5,354 nt of DNA from Bacteroidia bacterium (lineage in GTDB: Bacteria > Bacteroidota > Bacteroidia > Flavobacteriales > Flavobacteriaceae), in NCBI GenBank assembly GCA_030429325.1, contig JAUICT010000177.1, positions 1-5,354 on the forward strand, read 5' to 3'. The notes beneath the pieces were generated by a model that saw nothing but the letters and a program-made list of their open reading frames with translations, had not been told where the DNA came from and did no database searches. How positions within the stretch are numbered: the stretch's first letter is position 1; every line of letters starts with the position of its first letter. The translations under genes were made by a program, and so were the position numbers. This document shows, piece by piece, positions 1 through 4,784 of the stretch.

Positions 1-612
1 CATTTCTTCCTTGGTGTAGCCGTTATCCAAGAACACATCGCAATGGGGCAATGCATTTCGGTTGATCGGGTAGGGATATGCCATGTCACCCTCTATGCCG
101 GCAGCTTCGTTCTCCATTTGTTGAACTGCTTTCAGGCCGGTCCCGGAAACGGATTGGTAGGTAGAAACCACCACGCGCTTCATCCCATATTTTTTATGTA
201 GCGGGTCCAACACCATCACCAATTGAATGGTGGAACAGTTAGGATTGGCTATGATTTTGTCCTCTGCGGTCAATTCACTCGCATTGATTTCCGGCACCAC
301 CAATTTTTTGGTGGGGTCCATTCGCCAAGCGGAAGAATTATCGATGACGGTGGTGCCAACTTCAGCAAATTTGGGAGCCCACTCCAAAGACGTGTCCCCT
401 CCTGCTGAAAAGATGGCAATATCGGGTTGGGCCGCAACGGCATCGGCAAGCCCAATAACGGTATGCTCCTCCCCCTTATACGTCAACGTTTTGCCCACGG
501 AGCGCTCCGAGGCCACCAATAACAATTCTGAAATGGGGAAATCGCGTTCCGCCAAAACTTGCAACATCACTTCGCCAACCATTCCTGTGGCACCTACAAC
601 TGCTACTTTCAT
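1..612 (-). CDS. asd: Aspartate-semialdehyde dehydrogenase, partial (C-terminus beyond the window)
   Basis: This cytoplasmic enzyme reduces L-aspartyl-4-phosphate with NADPH to L-aspartate-4-semialdehyde, the branch point to diaminopimelate/lysine and to threonine, methionine and isoleucine. The first 204 codons are present and the frame stays open to base 1; family members are about 330 residues, so roughly 120 are missing. Visible signatures are the N-terminal nucleotide-binding loop GATGMVGE (residues 7-14), the SERSVGK stretch (35-41), the phosphate-binding segment DNSSAWRMD with Arg97, the catalytic cysteine in NPNCST (Cys126) and the following block VVSTYQSVSGTG (about 148-159). The second active-site half (the substrate-binding Arg and the His acid/base) would lie outside. 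The start at 612 puts the glycine loop at its usual distance from Met1 and sits 20 bases after a good TAnnTTTG box. It is the last gene of the leftward run and appears to have its own promoter. Identification is secure. Confidence 0.96.
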   Translation of the reverse strand, partial: MKVAVVGATGMVGEVMLQVLAERDFPISELLLVASERSVGKTLTYKGEEHTVIGLADAVAAQPDIAIFSAGGDTSLEWAPKFAEVGTTVIDNSSAWRMDPTKKLVVPEINASELTAEDKIIANPNCSTIQLVMVLDPLHKKYGMKRVVVSTYQSVSGTGLKAVQQMENEAAGIEGDMAYPYPINRNALPHCDVFLDNGYTKEEM

Positions 613-632
613 GCTTACTTAAATTTGAACCG

Positions 633-662
633 CAAAGGTACGCCAGATAGCGATCTAAACAA
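633..662 (-). promoter_or_regulatory. Candidate asd promoter (Bacteroidota type)
   Basis: On the minus strand, TTG (660-662) is followed after exactly 19 bases by TACCTTTG (633-640). This is a full match to the Bacteroidota housekeeping consensus TTG-N17-23-TAnnTTTG. The last base of the -7 box lies 20 bases before the asd ATG, which predicts a short leader of about 15 bases. No purine-rich Shine-Dalgarno site is visible, as is usual in this phylum. Transcription from here has not been shown. Confidence 0.72.
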
Positions 663-702
663 GCATCCGAGGGAAGAATAATCAAAAAATAACAAAAAGT
701 TA

Positions 703-747
703 TAAATAAAACAACCATCAACCTGCTTGCGAGGCAAATTGATGGTT
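703..747 (-). terminator. Candidate intrinsic terminator, transcript unknown
   Basis: A 9-bp perfect stem (AACCATCAA at 713-721 with TTGATGGTT at 739-747) encloses a 17-base loop with some internal pairing potential. On the minus strand the stem is followed by GTTTTATTTAT, a plausible U-rich release tract; on the plus strand it is followed by five T. It lies about 100 bases beyond the stronger mscL terminator candidate and about 50 bases upstream of the asd promoter, so it is either a back-up terminator or ends a separate short transcript. Confidence 0.45.
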
Positions 748-778
748 TTTAAAGGGTTCAATTGTGATGTAGCGGGGA

Positions 779-795
779 TGCTGAAAAATTCAGCA
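779..795. repeat. Small perfect hairpin
   Basis: Seven-base arms (779-785 and 789-795) flank a three-base AAA loop. Neither strand shows a T-run directly after it, so it is not a clear terminator. Its role is unknown. Confidence 0.4.
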
Positions 796-823
796 CCAAA
801 GATGTTTGTTTTCTGATTGTCCG

Positions 824-941
824 TAATCAATCGTACAAATAAAAAACTGTCAGGTCGAGCGCAGTCGAGACCTTATCTTAAGACACTGTACCCGTTTACT
901 TCTCGACTGCGCTCGAAGTGACGTTGCCTTACGATTGATTA
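824..941. repeat. Nested inverted repeat, REP/BIME-like
   Basis: Outer arms are a perfect 12-bp inverted repeat, TAATCAATCGTA (824-835) and TACGATTGATTA (930-941). Inside them are 22-base arms (849-870 and 901-922) matching at 20 positions, including a perfect 16-bp core TCGAGCGCAGTCGAGA / TCTCGACTGCGCTCGA. The central 30 bases hold an 8-bp palindrome TCTTAAGA (876-883). The TCGA-GCGCAG-TCGA core is of the kind found in intergenic REP elements of Bacteroidota and other phyla; that resemblance is from memory and was not searched. There is no obvious target duplication at the outer ends and no encoded protein. The geometry also suits a small terminal-repeat (MITE-like) insertion. Confidence 0.7.
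841..923 (-). terminator. Probable mscL terminator formed by the inverted repeat
   Basis: Read on the minus strand, the long 22-base-arm stem (901-922 with 849-870) is followed after one base by GTTTTTTATTT (six T at 841-846). It begins about 30 bases after the mscL stop codon. A strong stem plus U-tract is the standard intrinsic-terminator layout. The unusually large loop of 30 bases is the main reservation. Confidence 0.6.
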
Positions 942-952
942 TGGAGATTCAA

Positions 953-1360
953 TTATTTCTTCAACAAATCCCGGATTTCGGCCAACAACTCTTCTTGGGT
1001 TGGACCTTTTGGCGCCTCTGGTGCAGGCTCTTCTTTCTTTTTCATCTTGTTAACGCCCTTCACGATCATGAACATTACGAAAGCGACAATCAAAAAGTCG
1101 ATGACGTTGGTGAGGAACGCTCCATATAGGACCGCGATTTCCCCTACGGTTTCTCCTGCGTCGTTGACGGTTCCTTCTTTAATAGTGTATTTCAAATCGT
1201 TGAAATCTGAATTGAACAATAGACCGATCAAGGGTGAAACAATGCCCCCGGTGAAGGAGGATACCACTTTGTTGAACGCTGCGCCCATTACGAAACCAAC
1301 GGCAATATCCACTAGGTTTCCTTTCATGGCGAAGTCCTTAAACTCTTTTAAAAATCCCAT
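953..1360 (-). CDS. mscL: Large-conductance mechanosensitive channel MscL
   Basis: MscL is a homopentameric inner-membrane channel that opens under membrane tension and releases solutes during osmotic downshock. The 135-residue length fits the family. The start MGFLKEFKDFAMKGNLVDIA aligns with the amphipathic N-terminal helix and the beginning of TM1. TM1 spans about residues 16-48 and carries the glycine/alanine-rich pore lining (GFVMGAAF, 22-29). A short periplasmic loop (about 50-74) follows. TM2 is about 75-102 and contains the conserved NVIDFLIVAFVMFMIVK pattern. A basic cluster KMKKK (105-109), a proline/alanine linker and the C-terminal bundle helix ending EIRDLLKK complete the protein. 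It lies 76 bases downstream of alr with its own candidate promoter, and a hairpin plus T-run follows its TAA stop. Nothing is truncated or odd. Identification is secure. Confidence 0.97.
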   Translation of the reverse strand: MGFLKEFKDFAMKGNLVDIAVGFVMGAAFNKVVSSFTGGIVSPLIGLLFNSDFNDLKYTIKEGTVNDAGETVGEIAVLYGAFLTNVIDFLIVAFVMFMIVKGVNKMKKKEEPAPEAPKGPTQEELLAEIRDLLKK

Positions 1361-1390
1361 GTTATAGTTAAGTATTGGTTAATCAAGAAA

Positions 1391-1423
1391 CAAAATAATC
1401 AAAAAAGGCATTGATTGCACAAA
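1391..1423 (-). promoter_or_regulatory. Candidate mscL promoter
   Basis: On the minus strand, TTTG (1420-1423) is followed after 21 bases by TTATTTTG (1391-1398), a one-mismatch version of TAnnTTTG. The -7 box ends 30 bases before the mscL ATG. It falls wholly between the alr stop and mscL, so mscL could be transcribed both alone and by read-through from alr. Confidence 0.45.
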
Positions 1424-1436
1424 CATTTGGGAAAAA

Positions 1437-2546
1437 TCAGTCTTCCACGATTACGCGTTTTATCCGTTGCGATAAAGCCGTTAGGATTTCGTAGGAGATG
1501 GTCTTTGCCCCAGAGGCAAATTCTTCGGCGGATTTTTGTTGTCCGAATACCAAGACCTCGTCCCCTTCCTTGCAATCGATATTGGTAACATCCACCATGA
1601 TCATATCCATGCAGACATTGCCAATGATAGGGGCTTTTTTTCCATGGATGAGCACATGGGCATTTCCATTCCCATATTGGCGCCCTATGCCATCTGCGTG
1701 GCCCAAGGGAAGGGTGGCTGTTATTCGGTAGCCATCGGATTTAAATGCGCGGTTGTATCCCACAGTTTCGTTGGGTTCTATCCGGTGTATTTGTGAAATG
1801 ATGGTCTTTAGGGTGGCCACAGGCCTTAATTGGGCATCTATGGTCTTATGGTTCCCGTAGCCATATAAGCCGATTCCACTCCGGACCATTTCAAATTGGG
1901 CCTCGGGATAATTTAGGACACCCGAAGTGTTCAACATATGTCTCATGGGCCTATGTCCCAATTTTTGGCTGAGTGCTTCAGCGATTTTTTTGAAGGTATT
2001 AATTTGATTTTCGCTGAAAGTCTTTTCATTTGAATCCTCAGATGCAGCCAAGTGAGAAAACAGGGAGGTTACCTTTACCTCAGGTGTATCCTTGACTTGT
2101 TCGAAAATAAAATCAACATCATTTTCCCAAAAACCCAAACGGTTGAGCCCCGTATTGAACTTGAGGTGCACCGGATACTGCGTCAACTTCTTTGCTTTGG
2201 CAACCTGAATAAATTCCTTTAGGATTTTTGGAGAGTATATATTGGGCTCCAGATGGTGGTCAATGATTTCCTCAAAATTTATGGGAAGCGGATGCAGCAC
2301 CAAAATGGGTTTGGCGATTCCAGCTTCCCTCAGCAAGATGCCTTCTCGGGCGTAGGCGACAGCAAAATAGTCCACTCCAAGGCCTTCCATTTTTTGAGCA
2401 ACGGCAACCATATCACTGCCATAGGCAAAGGCTTTTACAACAGCCAGGAATTTGGTGTTTGGTGCTATTTTTGAGCGGAGAAACCTGTAATTGTGCGCTA
2501 AGGCAGACAGGTTTATTTCCAAGGTGGTTTCCCCAATTTTACCCAT
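1437..2546 (-). CDS. alr: Alanine racemase, PLP-dependent
   Basis: Alr interconverts L- and D-alanine in the cytoplasm and supplies D-Ala for the D-Ala-D-Ala end of peptidoglycan precursors. The 369 residues match the family. The N-terminal TIM-barrel holds the PLP lysine in AVVKAFAYG (Lys38, with Tyr42), the KFNTGLNRLGF block with Arg136, SHLAASED (164-171), HMLNTSG (203-209) and VRSGIGLYG (221-229). The C-terminal beta domain holds VGYNRAF with the second catalytic base Tyr264, LPLGHADG (279-286) and the substrate-site NVCMDM (310-315). Both catalytic bases are present, so it should be active. The usual VKANAYG reads VKAFAYG here. It is a stand-alone racemase, not the MurF-Alr fusion known in some Bacteroidales. 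Its ATG lies inside the end of tdk (8-base overlap), which suggests co-transcription and translational coupling. No separate promoter was seen. Confidence 0.97.
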   Translation of the reverse strand: MGKIGETTLEINLSALAHNYRFLRSKIAPNTKFLAVVKAFAYGSDMVAVAQKMEGLGVDYFAVAYAREGILLREAGIAKPILVLHPLPINFEEIIDHHLEPNIYSPKILKEFIQVAKAKKLTQYPVHLKFNTGLNRLGFWENDVDFIFEQVKDTPEVKVTSLFSHLAASEDSNEKTFSENQINTFKKIAEALSQKLGHRPMRHMLNTSGVLNYPEAQFEMVRSGIGLYGYGNHKTIDAQLRPVATLKTIISQIHRIEPNETVGYNRAFKSDGYRITATLPLGHADGIGRQYGNGNAHVLIHGKKAPIIGNVCMDMIMVDVTNIDCKEGDEVLVFGQQKSAEEFASGAKTISYEILTALSQRIKRVIVED

Positions 2547-3183
2547 TGGTATTTTTCTTTTTTACATCAATCTCTTCAGCCTCCACATCCATTTGATTGA
2601 TTTTTTCCTTGAGCATGGCTTTATAAAAAGCAGCACGGCTAAGCGGCTCATATTCTTCGGTCTCACCCAAAAGCACCAATTTATCATTGCTGGATTTCCG
2701 AAAACTATAATTGGCCAAATTTCCTGTACGGGTGCAAACGGCATGTACCTTGGTCACATATTCCGCAGTGGCCATCAAAGCGGGCATGGGGCCAAAGGGA
2801 TTGCCCTTAAAATCCATGTCCAATCCAGCAACAACAACACGCACCCCACGGTTGGCCAAATCGTTACAGACCGTAACAATTTCATCATCAAAGAATTGGG
2901 CTTCATCAATTCCTACAACATCACAACCATCTGCAAGAATGCGGATATTGGCCGCAGCAGGGACTGGGGTGGAACGGATTTCGTTGGCATCATGGGAAAC
3001 CACCATGTCTTCATGATAACGGGTGTCCACAATGGGCTTAAAGATTTCTACTTTTTGTTTGGCAAATTGGGCCCGTTTCAAGCGGCGGATGAGTTCTTCG
3101 GTCTTTCCAGAAAACATGGAACCGCAGATGACCTCTATCCATCCGAACTGTTCTTTTGGGTTTACCGTGTTTTCAAGAAACAT
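2539..3183 (-). CDS. tdk: Thymidine kinase (type II, TK1-like)
   Basis: Tdk phosphorylates thymidine (and deoxyuridine) with ATP to dTMP in the nucleotide salvage pathway; it is cytoplasmic and usually tetrameric. The 214 residues include the P-loop GSMFSGKT (21-28), the FKPIVDTRY block (48-56), the Walker-B/catalytic segment GIDEAQFF (91-98, Glu94 as catalytic base), AGLDMDFKGNPFGPMP (119-134), and the lasso/substrate-binding region ANYSFRK through YEPLSR (157-183). The structural zinc site of type II kinases, two CxxC pairs, is mostly lost: Cys150 remains, but the other three positions read Thr153, Ser182 and Ala185. A charged tail (EAEEIDVKKK) ends the protein. The start at 3183 gives about 16 residues before the first core strand, normal for the family. 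It heads the leftward run and overlaps alr by 8 bases. Identification is secure; dependence on zinc is doubtful. Confidence 0.96.
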   Translation of the reverse strand: MFLENTVNPKEQFGWIEVICGSMFSGKTEELIRRLKRAQFAKQKVEIFKPIVDTRYHEDMVVSHDANEIRSTPVPAAANIRILADGCDVVGIDEAQFFDDEIVTVCNDLANRGVRVVVAGLDMDFKGNPFGPMPALMATAEYVTKVHAVCTRTGNLANYSFRKSSNDKLVLLGETEEYEPLSRAAFYKAMLKEKINQMDVEAEEIDVKKKNTNG

Positions 3184-3237
3184 TAGCGTATTTTTGAACG
3201 AAATTGTGTCCTTTTTTCGTTGTATTGGGACGAATCA

Positions 3238-3245
3238 CAAAGCTA
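3238..3245 (-). promoter_or_regulatory. Candidate tdk -7 box
   Basis: The minus strand reads TAGCTTTG, a perfect TAnnTTTG, ending 54 bases before the tdk ATG. No TTG lies 17-23 bases further upstream (that window reads GC-rich sequence), so the -33 element is missing or replaced by activator contact. The 17-bp palindrome at 3270-3286 sits just beyond the -33 position. Confidence 0.5.
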
Positions 3246-3269
3246 CTAAAAAAATGTGCCGCAGACCCT

Positions 3270-3286
3270 AGGTTAAAATTTAACCT
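3270..3286. promoter_or_regulatory. 17-bp palindrome, possible operator
   Basis: AGGTTAAA-A-TTTAACCT is a perfect inverted repeat with 8-base arms around one central base. It lies in the divergent intergenic region, just upstream of the tdk -33 position and abutting TTTTG on the plus strand. The single-base centre rules out an efficient RNA hairpin over its full length, which favours a DNA site bound by a dimeric regulator. The binding protein is unknown. Confidence 0.4.
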
Positions 3287-3323
3287 TTTGTTCGTAACGG
3301 AAAAGATAAAATGATTATATTTT
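3287..3323 (+). promoter_or_regulatory. Weak candidate promoter for the unnamed 231-aa gene
   Basis: TTTG (3287-3290) is followed after 25 bases by TATATTTT (3316-3323). The -7 box lacks the final G and the spacer is longer than the usual 17-23. The box ends 13 bases before the ATG at 3337. It is the best match in the region but is not strong. Confidence 0.25.
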
Positions 3324-3336
3324 TATAGTAAAGAAT

Positions 3337-4032
3337 ATGGCTATGATACGGAAACTAAGGGAGGAACTGATAAAATTGTCCACCGAAATCATCACTACAA
3401 GGGAAGATCAGGATTTGGTGGTTTTGTATGAAAAGGCAAGGAGTATCTATGAAAGATTGGCGGTGCTCAAGTTTATTGACGAAAAATTGAGCGATGTTGA
3501 AGTTGATGTATCCAAAAATGTGGTTGCTTCACGATTTGAAAAAGTAGCCAATGCGGTGCTCAGTGGAAACATATCAGTGCCCGAAAGCAACCCCCATGAA
3601 GAGGACATTATGACCCCTGGGATGGAAACCATAAAAGACATGGTATCCGAAATGCCAGCGGAAACAGCTCTGGAACAAGTTTTTGCTGAATTTGTGGCCA
3701 AGCCCGAGGTTGTCAAAAACGACAAGGATGAGCTTACACCTGCCGAAAAACAAATAAAAACGGGTAAGGAGAACAAAACCAAATCCTTGAACGATAAGCT
3801 TGGCAAGGACATGCAGGTAGGACTAAATGATAGATTGGCATTTGTAAAGCACCTTTTCAATGGCAGTATGGAAGATTACACCAGAGTACTGTCCCAGCTA
3901 AACACTATTGATACCGAGGAGCGCTCCATTGCCTTCATCAAGAACATGGTAAAGCCAGAATACAACCACTGGGAAGGCAAGGAAGAATACGAAACCCGTT
4001 TGATGGCCCTCATTGAACGAAGGTTTGCCTAA
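3337..4032 (+). CDS. Unnamed protein, mostly helical, function unknown
   Basis: I cannot assign a named family. The 231 residues have no signal peptide and no membrane segment, so the protein should be cytoplasmic. Three parts can be seen. A helical, charged N-terminal region (about 1-80) contains leucines and isoleucines at helix spacing. An acidic-to-lysine-rich linker (about 82-160) includes a low-complexity KxIKTGKENKTK stretch and is probably flexible. A compact C-terminal block (about 162-230) begins GLNDRLAFVKHLFNG, contains DYTRVLSQLNT and WEGKEEYETRLM, and ends ALIERRF; it looks like a conserved helical module of Bacteroidota proteins (from memory). LND-K/R-L occurs twice in close succession (near 150 and 163). 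The ATG at 3337 is used; a second ATG at 3343 would remove only two residues. It is 48 bases before rsmI on the same strand and diverges from tdk. Codon and base use match its neighbours. Confidence 0.88.
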   Translation: MAMIRKLREELIKLSTEIITTREDQDLVVLYEKARSIYERLAVLKFIDEKLSDVEVDVSKNVVASRFEKVANAVLSGNISVPESNPHEEDIMTPGMETIKDMVSEMPAETALEQVFAEFVAKPEVVKNDKDELTPAEKQIKTGKENKTKSLNDKLGKDMQVGLNDRLAFVKHLFNGSMEDYTRVLSQLNTIDTEERSIAFIKNMVKPEYNHWEGKEEYETRLMALIERRFA

Positions 4033-4068
4033 TACATATCTTTTCAATCACTTTTCCAAACAAGACCG

Positions 4069-4076
4069 TAACTTTG
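4069..4076 (+). promoter_or_regulatory. Candidate rsmI -7 box, next to the start codon
   Basis: TAACTTTG matches TAnnTTTG perfectly and is separated from the rsmI ATG by only GGAC. Transcription from it would begin at or within a few bases of the A of the ATG, giving a leaderless or nearly leaderless mRNA. No TTG lies 17-23 bases upstream; TTTTC at 4041-4045 is the nearest substitute. Read-through from the upstream gene is also possible. Confidence 0.5.
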
Positions 4077-4080
4077 GGAC

Positions 4081-4752
4081 ATGGGAAAACTGTATTTGGT
4101 TCCGACCCCAATAGGGAATCTTGAGGATATTACACTTCGGGCCATCAAGGTTTTGAAGGAAGTGGATTTGGTTTTAGCCGAGGATACCCGTACCAGTGGA
4201 AAATTGCTCAAACATTTTGAAATCCCCACAACGCTTCAAAGCCATCACATGCACAATGAGCACAAACAGCTCGATGCCTTGGTGAACAAATTGAAGGGCG
4301 AAACTACCATTGCCCTTATTTCGGATGCTGGGACACCAGCTATCTCTGATCCAGGGTTTTTATTGACCCGAGCTTGCGTTGAAAATGGTATTGCAGTGGA
4401 ATGTCTGCCCGGGGCAACAGCTTTTGTGCCAGCCTTGGTAAACAGTGGTCTTCCCAACGACCGTTTTGTGTTTGAAGGATTTTTGCCCATCAAAAAGGGG
4501 CGCCAGACCCGAATGCAACAATTGGCCGAAGAGTCCCGCACCATGGTTTTCTACGAGTCTCCCCACAAACTCATAAAAACCTTGGCCCAATTTGCGGAGT
4601 ATTTTGGCGAGGACAGGCCTGTTTCTGTGTCCAGGGAACTCACCAAACTCTACGAGGAAACCGTTCGGGGAACCCTAAGCGAAGTACTTTCTCATTTTAC
4701 GGAAAAACCACCAAAAGGAGAATTTGTAGTTGTGGTTGGCGGTAAGAAATAA
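4081..4752 (+). CDS. rsmI: 16S rRNA (cytidine(1402)-2'-O)-methyltransferase RsmI
   Basis: RsmI transfers a methyl group from S-adenosylmethionine to the 2'-O of C1402 in the 16S rRNA decoding centre; with RsmH it forms m4Cm1402 and tunes initiation and fidelity. The protein has the tetrapyrrole-methylase fold. Visible motifs are LVPTPIGNLEDIT (6-18), AEDTRTSGKLL (33-43), the SAM-site loop ISDAGTPAISDPG (80-92), CLPGATAFVPALVNSGL (108-124), FEGFLP (131-136), VFYESPHKL (156-164), VSRELTKLYEE (183-193) and KGEFVVVV (212-219). It ends at residue 223, soon after the last core strand, whereas the E. coli protein is about 286 residues; the C-terminal extension is absent. The catalytic core is complete, so this looks like the natural short form and not a truncation. 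ATG 4081 places the first strand directly after Met1. Gaps are 48 bases upstream and 32 downstream. Confidence 0.95.
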   Translation: MGKLYLVPTPIGNLEDITLRAIKVLKEVDLVLAEDTRTSGKLLKHFEIPTTLQSHHMHNEHKQLDALVNKLKGETTIALISDAGTPAISDPGFLLTRACVENGIAVECLPGATAFVPALVNSGLPNDRFVFEGFLPIKKGRQTRMQQLAEESRTMVFYESPHKLIKTLAQFAEYFGEDRPVSVSRELTKLYEETVRGTLSEVLSHFTEKPPKGEFVVVVGGKK

Positions 4753-4764
4753 AGACTATATTTA
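4736..4764 (+). promoter_or_regulatory. Candidate promoter for the exported hydrolase gene
   Basis: TTG (4736-4738), inside the end of rsmI, is followed after 18 bases by TATATTTA (4757-4764), which lacks only the final G of TAnnTTTG. The box ends 20 bases before the ATG at 4785. A purine stretch AAAGG lies two bases before the ATG, too close to act as a normal Shine-Dalgarno site. Confidence 0.4.
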
Positions 4765-4784
4765 TTTCTCAAATTCCAAAGGCA

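Larger units (their letters stand above)
613..952. other. Structured intergenic region between mscL and asd
   Basis: This 340-base stretch contains no convincing gene: the short open frames lack family resemblance and run through hairpins. From right to left it holds the nested inverted repeat that probably ends the mscL transcript (824-941), a perfect small hairpin (779-795: 7-bp arms TGCTGAA/TTCAGCA around AAA), a second hairpin followed by a U-rich tract on the minus strand (713-747), an A/T-rich spacer, and the asd promoter (633-662). The two hairpins between the repeat and the promoter are not explained by the flanking genes. Confidence 0.7.

Noticed and set aside
227..622. Plus-strand open frame opposite asd (131 codons)
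   Set aside because: The complementary strand encodes Asd with its glycine loop and catalytic cysteine. The plus-strand product is low-complexity Ser/Thr/Ala-rich, typical of an antisense reading.
615..830. Minus-strand open frame (71 codons) in the mscL-asd gap
   Set aside because: It runs through both hairpins and the asd promoter, has no recognisable sequence features and no good start context, so it is probably chance.
813..952. Target-site duplication flanking the nested repeat
   Set aside because: I compared the bases just outside 824 and 941 and found no matching direct repeat, so a recent transposition cannot be claimed.
1047..1367. Plus-strand open frame opposite mscL
   Set aside because: MscL on the minus strand is unmistakable over its whole length, so this is a shadow.
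1397..1416. Small hairpin (6-bp arms AATCAA/TTGATT) after alr as a terminator
   Set aside because: The stem is short and A/T-only apart from one pair, and it overlaps the candidate mscL promoter. Termination here is not convincing.
2491..3186. Long open frame on the plus strand opposite tdk (231 codons)
   Set aside because: It is the antisense shadow of tdk and the start of alr. The minus-strand protein carries every thymidine kinase motif, while the plus-strand translation resembles nothing I know and has no promoter or start context.
3447..3860. Minus-strand open frame inside the unnamed 231-aa gene
   Set aside because: Its Ser/Leu/Phe-rich translation is what antisense reading of a Lys/Glu-rich helical protein gives. 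The plus-strand frame is longer, and its C-terminal block looks like a real domain.
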